Part shown: in pieces, positions 26,620 to 36,473 of the stretch | Layout of the letters: every line of letters begins with the position of its first letter | Position numbering within the stretch: the stretch's first letter is position 1 | Source: Laspinema palackyanum D2a | GTDB lineage: Bacteria; Cyanobacteriota; Cyanobacteriia; Cyanobacteriales; Laspinemataceae | DNA: 64,000 nucleotides | Direction of reading: 5' to 3' | Assembly: GCA_025370845.1 (NCBI GenBank) | Contig: JAMXFF010000035.1 | Location: 1 to 64,000 of the forward strand | Translations under genes and position numbers: made by a program | The notes under the pieces: generated by a model | Seen by the model: the letters and a program-made list of their open reading frames with translations, nothing else | The model's database searches: none | Told to the model about the DNA's origin: nothing

Positions 26620-27342
26620 TTAGGGAGATAAACGGCCTTTTTTGAGGCGATGTTTCTCATACCATTCTGCGATGGCGGGGACCCATTCTTGAAAATGGGG
26701 CCAAATCAAATCACAGAGTTTTTGGCATTCGAGTTGGGCGTCGGGTTTGGCGCGCAGATCGAGTAAATGCATCAGACTTCGCGCATTGAAGGAGACAACC
26801 CAGTGTTGACGGACATCAAAGGGAATAATGCCTCGGGCGTGTTCTTCTGATGTCCCTTCTTCAATCAGCACTTGATAGCGTTTGGCAGCATCTAAACACC
26901 AAGCTAAATCGCGATCGCGTTGTTGTTGGGTATATTCATAGCGTTTTCCCTGGCGATCGCTATAGTAGCCAACGGGACGTAAATAAAACACATCTTCAAT
27001 ATCTCTAATCCCTTTTGCAGCATCAATAATTCTATTTCCCGTGTACCTATTAGATTGTACATCGAATGAAATTCCAACGCGATGAGTCCTAATTTGCTGC
27101 ATGACGCTATGGGGAAAAAAGCCGCAATTGAACACAATTCCCACGTGTTCAATCGGTCCATAATGACCCCGTTCTCCGGCTAAAAGACGCTTGACGATGA
27201 GTTCACCACATTTGGATTCGGACGGCCAAGAATCTTGGTCATCATACACAAATCCCTCGCTATAATCTTGGTGCATTGCTGCATAAATGACTTGCTGAGG
27301 ATTGGGGGTTTTGGTAATTACTTCTACTCGAAATCGATCCAT
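26620..27342 (-). CDS. thyX: Flavin-dependent thymidylate synthase
   Basis: Makes dTMP from dUMP with methylenetetrahydrofolate and FAD/NADPH. The ThyX signature is present as RTHRVGISFDVQSNRYTG, and the C-terminal RSLMHLLDLRAKPDAQLE block is typical. The 240-residue length is normal. The gene ends next to dut and starts 137 bases downstream of a protein with a ThyA-like fold. ThyX as the sole functional dTMP synthase is common in cyanobacteria. Confidence 0.95.
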   Translation of the reverse strand: MDRFRVEVITKTPNPQQVIYAAMHQDYSEGFVYDDQDSWPSESKCGELIVKRLLAGERGHYGPIEHVGIVFNCGFFPHSVMQQIRTHRVGISFDVQSNRYTGNRIIDAAKGIRDIEDVFYLRPVGYYSDRQGKRYEYTQQQRDRDLAWCLDAAKRYQVLIEEGTSEEHARGIIPFDVRQHWVVSFNARSLMHLLDLRAKPDAQLECQKLCDLIWPHFQEWVPAIAEWYEKHRLKKGRLSP

Positions 27343-27478
27343 GATTTATCCCTAACTTCTGAATGGTTTCCCCTAGAGGAATCTCCTGATCGCGGATGGG
27401 TTCTGGGTTGCTCTTCCCGGGTTTTCGTTCGGATTTGCCAAATTTTTTATCCTATCATGGATTGCTGGCTTATGATAC

Positions 27479-29134
27479 TTACAAATTGGCGATCACCTCC
27501 GCAAATTTCTGGAAATTCTCGGGTTCCTGTTGCGATGCCAGAACAAGATAGTGCAGGGAGACGATCGCCAAGTCTGCGGACAAGCTACATTTGCGCCGAT
27601 CGCTGACTCTCCAATCCTGGTTGACGAAGATATCCTCTAATTGTTTATAGGCATCTCTAATCGCCTCAAAACAGCCTTGATAGCTAGATATTTTTTGCCA
27701 TTGTTCGGATGATTCATACCGTTGCGTCAGTAATTTAGAGGTGGGGTCGAATCCTTCGTTATGCCAGTAGGTTTGTAAGTCTTCTGCTGCCGAATCGGGT
27801 TGAATAAATTCTTGAAACATTTCGGGATAATGTTCCGCCAGATAGGTTAAGTATTTGGTGGAATAGACGGCTAAATCGGCAAAGGTATCGAGTACAGATT
27901 CATCGGCAGTGGGTTTGACATTTTCGGTGAACATGGTTTCCAGACGGTCATATTTGCGGGAGATTCCGGCAAATACACCGAGGGCTTCTCCATGTTTTTT
28001 CCAGCTATTTTTATAAACTAGGGTTTTCTTGTAGTGGAGAATACTTAATAACTCGAAAATGCTGGCAAAGGAGTAGGAATCCATCGATTCTTTGGTTTGC
28101 CAAAGATAATTGAAATAGTCTCTCTCCTGGGTATTTAGGGAAATTACTTCCCGGTTGTTCCACAGTCTGGCAAAATACTCGACGGCGGCGAGTTTGAAGT
28201 CGTTAGGGGGTAATTTGGCGATTAATTCTGCAATTTGTTCGGGTTTGTCTCCATGTAGATGGCGATTGTAAATGTAGAGTAATTCTAAACTGTTTATAAT
28301 GAATTCATCGTTGATAGAACTGAGTTCATTGGTTAGTTTAAACGACTCTTGTCGCATTTTATTTTCTAACTCAAACCATCGGGAGAGGATGATATCGAAT
28401 TCCTCCATTGGGGTGCTAAACTGAGGGGGTTTAAATCCAAATTCATACAAGGTTTTTGGTTTTTTAAAGTCTAAAACTTTTGGCGCTAGGTCCGTGTAGC
28501 AGTCATTTAAATGGACTTCACTGATAAAGTAGCAATATTCCCCGACTTGGGTCCCTGTCCAGTAAGCGACTGCTTCCTGAAATACACTTAACCCAAAAGG
28601 ATTAATCCCAGAAGTCCCAGAAAAAATCCCATGAGACTGGATGCAAACATTGAGATGCAGTTTGCCGTTTCTAATTAAAAATTGTATCCAATTTTGACAG
28701 GATGTTCCTACAGTGGCGGGGTTCTTGAATTGAGGGTTGGATAAATTAATCACCGCATCACGGCTACTGGGATCAGCGTTGAGAAGGCGGGCGACTTCTC
28801 GCAGGGTTCGGCTGAGATGCCAGGATTTTCCACTGGAATCGGACTCGTTACCCGGCAGGTTTTTATCCTCGAAAAAATCAAGGGATTGGGGTAAATAATG
28901 ATAGAGGAATCTTAAATCGGTCCGTCCCGACATTTCCCAAAAGGTGGCGGCAATTTGAGCGAATAGATTAGAGTTGAGATGGGGAATCATATCAACTCGT
29001 TCTCGGGGAGAGGTGATTTGAATGAAGCGCGATCGCCCGGATTTGAGTTCGACGCCTCGGACGGAAACAGTTTCTTTGGACTCGACTAAGGCTTTGAGTT
29101 CCGCGTAAAATGCATGAGTGGTATTTCTAAACAT
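27479..29134 (-). CDS. ThyA-fold protein fused to a duplicated all-alpha region
   Basis: No annotation is recognised; what follows is my reading. Residues about 25-215 follow thymidylate synthase order: NLFAQIAATFWEMSGRTDL, SRTLREVARLLNADPSSRDA, SCQNWIQFLIRNGKLHLNV with Cys146 at the nucleophile position, then SGINPFGLSVFQEAVAYWTG and GEYCYFISEVHLND. The usual RSxD is QSHG (166-169), so phosphate-binding Arg and catalytic Asp are lost. Residues about 387-445 and 488-546 are two helical copies (VFAGISRKYDRLETMF / CFEAIRDAYKQLEDIF; ADLAVYSTKYL / ADLAIVSLHYL) with a MazG/DUF1599-like look. It lies directly upstream of thyX. Start ATG 29134 has GGAAGG upstream. Confidence 0.7.
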   Translation of the reverse strand: MFRNTTHAFYAELKALVESKETVSVRGVELKSGRSRFIQITSPRERVDMIPHLNSNLFAQIAATFWEMSGRTDLRFLYHYLPQSLDFFEDKNLPGNESDSSGKSWHLSRTLREVARLLNADPSSRDAVINLSNPQFKNPATVGTSCQNWIQFLIRNGKLHLNVCIQSHGIFSGTSGINPFGLSVFQEAVAYWTGTQVGEYCYFISEVHLNDCYTDLAPKVLDFKKPKTLYEFGFKPPQFSTPMEEFDIILSRWFELENKMRQESFKLTNELSSINDEFIINSLELLYIYNRHLHGDKPEQIAELIAKLPPNDFKLAAVEYFARLWNNREVISLNTQERDYFNYLWQTKESMDSYSFASIFELLSILHYKKTLVYKNSWKKHGEALGVFAGISRKYDRLETMFTENVKPTADESVLDTFADLAVYSTKYLTYLAEHYPEMFQEFIQPDSAAEDLQTYWHNEGFDPTSKLLTQRYESSEQWQKISSYQGCFEAIRDAYKQLEDIFVNQDWRVSDRRKCSLSADLAIVSLHYLVLASQQEPENFQKFAEVIANL

Positions 29135-29509
29135 TGTTATAAACCTTCCCCTGAATAATTTTTAGAGACTAGATAGTTGGGACGACAAAAAACTGGGACA
29201 TAACGATTGATTTCATCTTGAGTTGATGGCAAATTTTACCGGTTATGGTTGGCGAATTAGATGTTTACATTGCCAGCAAAATGGGCAAGACTAACGGGGA
29301 GGGTTGTTTATCAATAACAATGAGCATTGAAAGATTAGGACAAGAGAGCTTAGAACGATCGCGGGTTTCAATATATCATGAGACGGCCAAAACTGGAAGA
29401 TAAAGGGCCTGGATTAGGAATCCGGGTCCCACTGCTGCTGACTTGAGGTGATGAAGGTAAGGGTAAGGGTCAGTTTCTTATTAGCAAGAGGCGATCGCAC
29501 CTCAACCCC
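29135..29509. other. Gene-free region between HD and ThyA-fold genes
   Basis: About 375 bases; nothing beyond the presumed promoter of the ThyA-fold gene can be supported. No strong hairpin and no open frame worth reporting. Confidence 0.5.
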
Positions 29510-30349
29510 TTATTCTGGCTTGGGGGGTTCATGTTCAACTACAAACACATTGGCATAAAGATTAGCAATAATTTGTTTTCCCTGTTGAGTCAACTCCAGA
29601 CAAGTCAACCCATCTTTAATATATTGATGAACCACTCCCCAATAAAATTTAGGATAATTCTTTCTCAAATCTCCGGGATTTCGATAGCCAACCTTTTGAT
29701 TAAACCCCGTTTCTTCAAACTCATAAAATAACCCAGAAATCTTCTTAAGATAACGGGGATCACTCAGTTGACCAATCAGGTCAGCTGCCCGAACTAAACC
29801 GGGATAGTTAACCGTATCTTGGTGATCCGCCTCTGCTGGAACTGGAAACCGCGTGAGTTCGATGTTGAATTTAATTTCTTCAGAATTGATTAACTTATGA
29901 CCACCAAACCGTTCCTCAATAAAGAGTTTTCCGCGATCGACATGATAGGGCGTCAAACTGGCATCAGTACAGCCCGGATCGAGGGCAATCATTGTACCAT
30001 TGATGCCTGTCGCATACAAGCCTTCACTATCATCTCGGCAGACTCCCTTCACATAGCCAATATCATGGCATAACAAAGAAATGGTGAAATGCAGCCAATC
30101 TTCACAAGAAACCCCGCCTTCGCGGATGTGTTTGCCTCGGAGAATTTCCTGCCCGACGAGGGTAACCAAAATGGTATGCTCGACATTATGATAGAGTGCG
30201 TCACTGTTGGCAATATTCTCTAACGCCATGCCTCCGGCCCAGGCAATAATGTCGGCATAGTCGGGCTTCAATCCGCCATACATTCGGTAATAGCCTTCGC
30301 GGAGTTTTTCAACAAAGTCGGAAATTAATATCTGTGTGATGCTGTACAT
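29510..30349 (-). CDS. HD-domain phosphohydrolase (PDE-like motif)
   Basis: Metal-dependent phosphohydrolase. Counting from ATG 30349 (279 residues; TTG 30370 would add seven), the metal ligands are in YHNVEHTILVTLVGQEIL (residues 53-70) and LLCHDIGYVKG (His95-Asp96). The YHNxxH then HD spacing is similar to class I cyclic-nucleotide phosphodiesterases, but HDxxH is HDIGY here. Later RAADLIGQLSDP supplies a further Asp. Substrate unknown; nucleotide clean-up is plausible given the neighbours on the same strand, though 375 bases separate it from the next gene. Confidence 0.82.
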   Translation of the reverse strand: MYSITQILISDFVEKLREGYYRMYGGLKPDYADIIAWAGGMALENIANSDALYHNVEHTILVTLVGQEILRGKHIREGGVSCEDWLHFTISLLCHDIGYVKGVCRDDSEGLYATGINGTMIALDPGCTDASLTPYHVDRGKLFIEERFGGHKLINSEEIKFNIELTRFPVPAEADHQDTVNYPGLVRAADLIGQLSDPRYLKKISGLFYEFEETGFNQKVGYRNPGDLRKNYPKFYWGVVHQYIKDGLTCLELTQQGKQIIANLYANVFVVEHEPPKPE

Positions 30350-30652
30350 ATCATGTGGTTTCGCTATCAAGGCAGGCTATAGGGTGGGAGTGGGAAAAGT
30401 TTCGCCCGGGTTCCCTTGGTTCGATCGCCCTTAGTGTTCGGTGGACCTTGCTCTGTTGCTGTTAGAGTGTACCCCACTCTCCAGAGTCAGGGGGAGTTGG
30501 GACGACCACCCAACCCGTGACTCTAATGGAATGTCAATCGCCCTTGTCTTTATCCATAATATTAATGTTAAATGTCCCTCCGAGCCACCTGTATTTTTGA
30601 GCCGGAAGGGGCCTAACCCTGAATTCAGAACGGAGCGATCGCAATTAATCTG
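30350..30652. other. Divergent promoter region, HD gene and trkA
   Basis: About 300 bases. It carries a two-part hairpin at 30483-30524 (AGAGTCA with TGACTCT, and inside it GTTGGG with CCCAAC), roughly 130 bases before trkA. The hairpin could be a 5' leader structure or a dispersed repeat. Confidence 0.5.
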
Positions 30653-31054
30653 ATGTATTTTATTATCGTTGGTGCGGGGCCCGAAGGCTCTAGTTTAGCG
30701 GAATTAGCCCTCAATGACGGTCACAAGGTCGCCGTAATTGAGGCATCGGAGGAACGCGCCCGCAAGATTGTGGAAAAATATGATGTAGAAGTCTTTCATG
30801 GAGATATTGCGATCGGGGAGATATTAGAAGAGGCCCAAGCGGACAAAGCGGATGTATTGGTGGCGACGACTGGCGATGATTCTGTGAACCTGATGACCAT
30901 GTTTCTGGGGAAAGACAGGGGAATTAAGACCCTAATTAGTCGGGTTAACCACTCATGCCATCAAGGACTGTTTGAAAAACTAGGAGTGCAGGTGTTGGTG
31001 AACCCCGAGGTGATTATCGCTCAACATCTCTATGGCATGGTTCAGGAAGAATAA
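30653..31054 (+). CDS. TrkA-N (RCK) potassium uptake regulator
   Basis: Cytosolic NAD(H)-binding gating subunit for a Trk/Ktr potassium transporter. The 133-residue protein has only the Rossmann part: MYFIIVGAGPEGSSLAELAL, VAVIEASEERARKIVEKYDV, VFHGDIAIGEILEEA, ADVLVATTGDDSVNLMTMFL. The TrkA-C ligand domain is absent, so it probably assembles as a minimal RCK ring. The transporter gene follows 12 bases downstream, which makes an operon clear. Confidence 0.92.
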   Translation: MYFIIVGAGPEGSSLAELALNDGHKVAVIEASEERARKIVEKYDVEVFHGDIAIGEILEEAQADKADVLVATTGDDSVNLMTMFLGKDRGIKTLISRVNHSCHQGLFEKLGVQVLVNPEVIIAQHLYGMVQEE

Positions 31055-31066
31055 TAACCCAAGAGA

Positions 31067-32581
31067 TTGATTAAGTTACGACCCTACACGAAAACAATTG
31101 TCCGGGATGTGGGATTAATGCTGCATATCCCCGGAGGCATGGCATTGGTGTCCCTCTGGGTTTGCGTTGCATTTCGCGAGTTTTATGCGATCGCACCTTT
31201 TTTGTTGACCAGCTTAGTCTCCTTTGGCATCGGTCAACTCCTCTATCGCAGCGTTCATCAGTATAGCGAGGAAGCGCACCTGCGTCATGCCATGATTACG
31301 GTGGCCCTAAGCTGGGGGTTAATTCCCTTAGTCGGTGCAATTCCGTTTCTGGCAATCTCCTCCCATCTCGCCCCCTTGCCAGAGATCTCCGATACCCTAC
31401 TCCGGTTTCAAAATCCCTGGAATGCTATTTTTGAAGCCTTTTCCGGCTTTACCAGTACCGGATTGACAATGGCCCTCAACCCCCGGGAACTGCCCTACTC
31501 TTTGCAATGGTGGCGTTCCTTCATGGAATGGATTGGGGGAGTGGGAACGATTGTCTTGATGCTGTCCGTGCTCGACCCTTCCACCGAACCCTTTCAACTC
31601 TACAATGCGGAAGGACGCAGCAGGCGAATTGCCTTGACGGTGACAGGAACTGTGCGTCGAATTTGGAAAATTTATCTGATCTATACCGGGGTTTGTATTG
31701 CGGTATTGGGGGTACTGGGAATGCCTTGGTGGGAAGCCCTCAATCACGGATTGACCGTCATTTCCACTGGGGGTTTTGATGTAGCGGGGGAGAGTATGAG
31801 CGCTTATTCTCCAGTGATTCAACTGGCGATTGTGCCGATGATGATTGCCGGGGCAGTCGGCTTTGCGATTCACGATCGCCTACTGCGCCATCGCCAGTTC
31901 TCTCTCTTGTGGAAGCAGGAAGAATATCGCACCCTCTGGCTACTGTTAGGCGGGGGAACGCTGATTTTGTTTTTAGAAAACTATTGGTTTCAGGGGTCCT
32001 TCCTCTGGATTGACAGTCTGTTTCAATGGGTCTCTGCCTTGACCACTTGTGGCTTTAACACCGTAAAAGTGGAAACCTGGAGTGCGAGTGCCAAACTGTT
32101 ATTAAGTGTGGCAATGGCGATCGGAGGGGCTGCGGGGTCCACAGTGGGCGGACTGAAAATCAAGCGGGTCCTGACCCTTTATAAAGGGGTTCTGTGGCAC
32201 TTTCGCCGGATTTCTCTGCGACCCCATCAACTGATGCGCTATCAGCTAGATGGGAAATCTTTTGGGGAAGCGGAAGCCTATCGACGCATTGAAGGGGCGG
32301 CAGTTTTGGCCGTACTCTGGATGAGTTGGTTAGCCATTGGGGTGATGGTTTTAAACTATCTAGTTCCGGAAAAATACCAGTTAAGCGATACGATTTTTGA
32401 AGCCGCTTCTGCACTCAGTGGGGTGGGTTTGTCTACGGGAATTTCCCATCCCGATTTGCAATGGGGTGGGAAACTGGTGTTGATTTTGTTGATGTGGATG
32501 GGGCGACTGGAGATTATCCCGGTGATGTTGCTCTTAGGCTCCCTGATGCGGAGGATGAAGGCCAGTCTGTTTAAGTTTTAG
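31067..32581 (+). CDS. TrkH/KtrB-type potassium transporter
   Basis: Membrane subunit with four pore repeats; potassium filter segments SGFTSTGLTM, TVISTGGFDVAG, SALTTCGFNTV and SALSGVGLSTG each have the key glycine. About ten hydrophobic helices span the 504 residues. The start is TTG 31067; a later ATG near 31120 (MLHIPGGMALVSLWV) would trim about 17 residues. Partner gene is the RCK protein 12 bases upstream. Sodium coupling and K+ uptake are family knowledge. Confidence 0.93.
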   Translation: MIKLRPYTKTIVRDVGLMLHIPGGMALVSLWVCVAFREFYAIAPFLLTSLVSFGIGQLLYRSVHQYSEEAHLRHAMITVALSWGLIPLVGAIPFLAISSHLAPLPEISDTLLRFQNPWNAIFEAFSGFTSTGLTMALNPRELPYSLQWWRSFMEWIGGVGTIVLMLSVLDPSTEPFQLYNAEGRSRRIALTVTGTVRRIWKIYLIYTGVCIAVLGVLGMPWWEALNHGLTVISTGGFDVAGESMSAYSPVIQLAIVPMMIAGAVGFAIHDRLLRHRQFSLLWKQEEYRTLWLLLGGGTLILFLENYWFQGSFLWIDSLFQWVSALTTCGFNTVKVETWSASAKLLLSVAMAIGGAAGSTVGGLKIKRVLTLYKGVLWHFRRISLRPHQLMRYQLDGKSFGEAEAYRRIEGAAVLAVLWMSWLAIGVMVLNYLVPEKYQLSDTIFEAASALSGVGLSTGISHPDLQWGGKLVLILLMWMGRLEIIPVMLLLGSLMRRMKASLFKF

Positions 32582-32623
32582 GGTAAAACAATCAAACGGG
32601 GAAACATCGACGGGGAGGCCGTT

Positions 32624-33229
32624 TTAGGGTCGTTCCACGGGTTGGGAGCGGGAGACTTGTGCCTGGGCGATCGCCTCGTCAGAAAATCCCAGTTGATGCA
32701 ACAAATGCTGCGCCTGGAGTGGGGTTAAGGGGGAAATTTCTTGGAACTGGGCTACCTGCGTGAGCCATTGTTGAAACTGTGCCAGACTGACGGGTTTGGA
32801 GGCGATCGCCTTCGGTCCTCTTGAACCCGGGGTCAAATCCGCCGATTGAGTTTTCAGCAAGGTAATCAACTCCTGCACCTGTGCCACTTGTTCCGGGGTT
32901 AACCCCTCTAACTCCAGCCGGGCCCCTTCGCTGCCAGAGACTTCTGGATTACCCTGTGCCGAGAGGCTTTTCCCCTTGGGGTGGCGGGTGGCAATTCCCG
33001 CAAGAAAGGCCCCCAAAATCGTCCCCGTCCACAATCCCGCAGTGCCACCTTTGAACATGGCAGGGCTATGTTGAACGCGGCACAGGGTATTTAACCATAC
33101 ATAATCGCTAGTATTGCACTGTTGGGCATGGGCCAACCACCGCATTTGCCCGCCCCAAAATGAACCCAAGGCACCGGATAATAGAGCAACGCTCGTGCAG
33201 ACCAACATCCGTTTTTTTGATTTGTTCAT
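32624..33229 (-). CDS. Two-helix membrane protein, family not recognised
   Basis: About 201 residues from ATG 33229 (MNKSKKRMLVCTSVALLSGA); a TTG ten codons upstream is less likely. Hydrophobic helices at about 8-26 and 62-82 (AGLWTGTILGAFLAGIA) flank a short loop with QQCNTSDYVWLNTLCRVQHSP, which may lie outside the membrane with a disulfide. The remaining 110 residues are soluble, with LEGLTPEQVAQVQELITLL and QFQEISPLTPLQAQHLLHQL, amphipathic helices. Function unknown. Convergent with trkH. Confidence 0.7.
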   Translation of the reverse strand: MNKSKKRMLVCTSVALLSGALGSFWGGQMRWLAHAQQCNTSDYVWLNTLCRVQHSPAMFKGGTAGLWTGTILGAFLAGIATRHPKGKSLSAQGNPEVSGSEGARLELEGLTPEQVAQVQELITLLKTQSADLTPGSRGPKAIASKPVSLAQFQQWLTQVAQFQEISPLTPLQAQHLLHQLGFSDEAIAQAQVSRSQPVERP

Positions 33230-33356
33230 AATTATGAATTGGGGTGGCTTGAGGGTCAATTTCCGGTGGATGGGTGGGTTGCGATCGGCCTCCCCGTGGG
33301 GTGATTCAGTGGGCGAATCAACCTACAGGGGAGGGGACCGGAGGACCCCACCCTAA

Positions 33357-33379
33357 CCCTCCCCTTGCCAAGGGGAGGG
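33357..33379 (-). terminator. Hairpin downstream of ppc
   Basis: CCCTCCCCTT, loop GCC, AAGGGGAGGG: a 10-base-pair GC-rich stem about 56 bases after the ppc stop. The flanking GGGGACCGGAGG occurs twice (33332-33345 and 33377-33388), so it may also be a dispersed repeat. Confidence 0.5.
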
Positions 33380-33434
33380 GACCGGAGGGAGGGATTGGCT
33401 CTATTTGAATCAGTCTAGCGAATCGCTGAAGCAA

Positions 33435-36400
33435 TCAGCCGGTATTTCTCATTCCGGCGGCGATGCCGTTAATGGTTAACAACGCACCGCGTAGCAATTC
33501 GCCCTTGCTGTAACGGGAATGAATCACTCCTGTCACGGACTGACTTTGATGTTCGCGCAGGCGTTTGAGTAGGGAGACTTGTAATAAACCCAGGGGAACG
33601 ATGGTGGCATTTCGCAACTGAACCGATCGCTGCAAATCCGGGTCTCCATCTAACAGCCGTTGATGTTCGGTGATGGCGAGCACTAAATCGCGGGTTAGGT
33701 TAAATTCGCTGGCAATTTGAGTGAACAGGGCTTCAAAGCGATCGCGATTTTCCGATTGGGTGAGTTCCCGAACATAGTGATGGGCCATTTCTAAATCCAC
33801 CTTCGAGAGGGTCATTTCTACTTTAGAAATCACCATCTTAAAGAACGGCCATTTTAGATAGAAATAGCGCAGGAGTTTCAGATGTTCTTCCGGTTCCTGT
33901 TCTAGGAAATTATTCAGAGCAGTTCCGACTCCATACCAAGCCGGGAGGAGAAACCGAGTTTGGGTCCAGCTAAAGACCCAAGGAATGGCCCGCAGAGAAC
34001 CTAAATCTCGTTTACCGCTACTGCGTCTTGCGGGTCGCGAGGAGATTTGCAACTTGCTGATTTCATCAATAGGGGTGACTTCATGGAAGAAATCGATAAA
34101 ATCAGGTTGTTCATAAATCAAGGCGCGATAATGTTGGCGCGAACAATCCGCCAACTCCTCCATGATTTGATTCCAGGCTTCGATATCATCAAAGCCCGAA
34201 CCCAGTAAGCTACTTTGAATCACCGCACTGGCGATGGTTTCCAAGTTATAAAGGGCTAACTCAGGTAAGGTGTATTTACTGGCTAAAACTTCCCCTTGTT
34301 CGGTAATTTTAATTCGCCCATTAATACTGCGACCCGGTTGAGCTAAAATCGCCTCATAAGCGGGACCGCCACCGCGACCAACGGACCCACCGCGACCGTG
34401 AAAAATGCGGAGGACAACACTGTAGCGATCGCCAATAATTTGTAAGGCTTTCTGGGCTTTATGAATTTCCCAGTTACTGCTTAGAAATCCCGAGTCTTTA
34501 TTACTATCCGAATACCCCAGCATCACCTCCTGCAATTTAGGAACCTGAATATGAGAAGATTTCAAGTTAGAAATGTTGGGAAGATCCGGTTCCTTGACCG
34601 TAACCGGAAGCCCTGTGTGGTATCCGCCCGAGAGTAAAGCATGATAAAGCGGAAGTTCAAACAGGTTTTGAATCACCGTCGGTGCGCGTTTTAAGTCCTC
34701 GACGGTTTCAAATAACGGGACAACTTGAATCGTTCCCATGCCTGTAGCCGGGTCATAAATCCCCGCTTCTTTGGCAAGCAGGAGCACTTCTAACAAATCA
34801 CTGACATCCCGGCTCATGCTAATGATGTAAGTTTGACAGATTTCCAAGCCAAACTCTTCTTGCAGCGCCCGCAGCATCCTAAAGGTGGAAATAATCTCGC
34901 TGGTTTGCTCAGAAAAGGGCAATTCTGCGGGGATTAAAGGACGTCTGGTTTTCAGTTCTATCGTCAACCATTCGGTTTTTTCAGCTTCCGATAGGTCATT
35001 GTAAGGGCGGGGTAAGATTTGCAGATAGTCGGCGATTTCATTGAGGGCTTCACTGTGGCGAGAGGACTCTTGACGGATATCTAAGTGGGCCAAGATAAAG
35101 CCATAAATTTCGACTTGGCAAATCAGTTGTTCCAGGTCTCTACAGCTTAAACCTGTTGCGGCTAAATTGCGTTGAATCAGGCGTAATTCGTCGAGAAATT
35201 CTGCACCTGAGTGATACATGGGAGCGTTTTTGATATCGCTCAGATGGCGATTCCAGTCGGACTCGGTGTAAAGACGCTGATTGCGATCGCGGGTATTTTC
35301 TAAGCGATGGCAGATATAGGCGAGTTTTAACCGATAGGGTTCCTGTCGATAGCGAATTGCCAGTTTCTCATAGATGTCTGGCATTTGCAGTCGGTCTTGT
35401 TCCAGGGATTCGAGGAGTTCTGGTAAGACGTCACTCCAGTGCAAAGACAAAGACAGGAGTTGGGTCAAGCGATCGAGAGAACCCATGTATTTGTCTAGGA
35501 TTAACTGCCGTTGATAACAGGCGGTTTTCCAGGTAATAGAAGGAGTGCAATAGGGATTTCCATCGCGATCGGACCCGACCCAAGAGCCAAATTTGCAGAA
35601 GTTATAACGGGGGGGTTGCAGATAAGGAAACGACGCTTGCAACGACCGTTTTAACCGTTGATGAAGTTGAGGTACGGCATCAAATAGCACCTCTTTAAAA
35701 TAGTGTAGGGTATAATCTACTTCATCAAGGACCGAGGGTTTAAACTGATGCAATTCGTCCGTTCGCCACCACAGGCGAATTTCTTCAGTGAGCGCCTCTA
35801 AAAGGTCTTTAGTTTCGCTCGATGTCGTTTGGCTATCCGGTTGCCCACCTTCTTCTAGGGTATCGAACTCTTGCAAAATTTGAGCCAACCGCCGCTGTTT
35901 GGTTCGCAGGGTATGACGGACAATTTCCGTCGGGTGAGCGGTAAAAACCAAGCGAATATCCAGACTTTCCATGATTTTCTGGATTTGCTGCGGGGGGACG
36001 TTCAACTCCTTTAATTTGGGAAATAAAGCGGAGAAATTGGCGAATTCTCGACGGCGAGTAACGCTCTGACTCGCAAAATAAGGACTCTCTTTGGGAACGT
36101 CGAATTGCTCATTTTCGGGGACAACGGTGTGAGTTCCTCCCACACCCCGCAGGCGATCGCGCTGCTCGTAATGTTGTTCGACAATGTTAATCAGTTGGAA
36201 ATACAGAGCAAAGGCCCGAGCGGCCCGAATTGCATCATTGAGGTCCAACTGTTCGACCAATTTCAGAACACTGGATTCTGAAAAGTTGCAGGCTTGTCCC
36301 TCAGAGGAATACATTGATCGCAATTGCGCCAGTAGAACCACTAATTCCTGACCGCATTCAGTCCGCAGGACGGACTCCCATAAGTCCTCGACGACTTTGA

Positions 36401-36473
36401 GACGATGGCGTAAAAATAAGTCGGATGAACTAACTGTCATAACAGAATTTGAGGGTTCGAGTCGTAAAGTCAT
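33435..36473 (-). CDS. ppc: Phosphoenolpyruvate carboxylase
   Basis: Carboxylates PEP to oxaloacetate, refilling the TCA cycle. AGGAGG lies five bases before ATG 36473. The 1012-residue protein has the essential blocks: [13 protein letters not shown] (catalytic His), [57 protein letters not shown], and the invariant C-terminus [10 protein letters not shown]. Cyanobacterial enzymes are allosteric and lack the plant-type N-terminal regulatory serine; none is seen here. Frame is intact. Confidence 0.98.
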   Translation of the reverse strand: MTLRLEPSNSVMTVSSSDLFLRHRLKVVEDLWESVLRTECGQELVVLLAQLRSMYSSEGQACNFSESSVLKLVEQLDLNDAIRAARAFALYFQLINIVEQHYEQRDRLRGVGGTHTVVPENEQFDVPKESPYFASQSVTRRREFANFSALFPKLKELNVPPQQIQKIMESLDIRLVFTAHPTEIVRHTLRTKQRRLAQILQEFDTLEEGGQPDSQTTSSETKDLLEALTEEIRLWWRTDELHQFKPSVLDEVDYTLHYFKEVLFDAVPQLHQRLKRSLQASFPYLQPPRYNFCKFGSWVGSDRDGNPYCTPSITWKTACYQRQLILDKYMGSLDRLTQLLSLSLHWSDVLPELLESLEQDRLQMPDIYEKLAIRYRQEPYRLKLAYICHRLENTRDRNQRLYTESDWNRHLSDIKNAPMYHSGAEFLDELRLIQRNLAATGLSCRDLEQLICQVEIYGFILAHLDIRQESSRHSEALNEIADYLQILPRPYNDLSEAEKTEWLTIELKTRRPLIPAELPFSEQTSEIISTFRMLRALQEEFGLEICQTYIISMSRDVSDLLEVLLLAKEAGIYDPATGMGTIQVVPLFETVEDLKRAPTVIQNLFELPLYHALLSGGYHTGLPVTVKEPDLPNISNLKSSHIQVPKLQEVMLGYSDSNKDSGFLSSNWEIHKAQKALQIIGDRYSVVLRIFHGRGGSVGRGGGPAYEAILAQPGRSINGRIKITEQGEVLASKYTLPELALYNLETIASAVIQSSLLGSGFDDIEAWNQIMEELADCSRQHYRALIYEQPDFIDFFHEVTPIDEISKLQISSRPARRSSGKRDLGSLRAIPWVFSWTQTRFLLPAWYGVGTALNNFLEQEPEEHLKLLRYFYLKWPFFKMVISKVEMTLSKVDLEMAHHYVRELTQSENRDRFEALFTQIASEFNLTRDLVLAITEHQRLLDGDPDLQRSVQLRNATIVPLGLLQVSLLKRLREHQSQSVTGVIHSRYSKGELLRGALLTINGIAAGMRNTG

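Noticed and set aside
25191..30370. Prophage nucleotide-metabolism island
   Set aside because: No capsid, terminase, integrase or tail genes; dut, thyX and dCMP deaminase are ordinary cyanobacterial genes.
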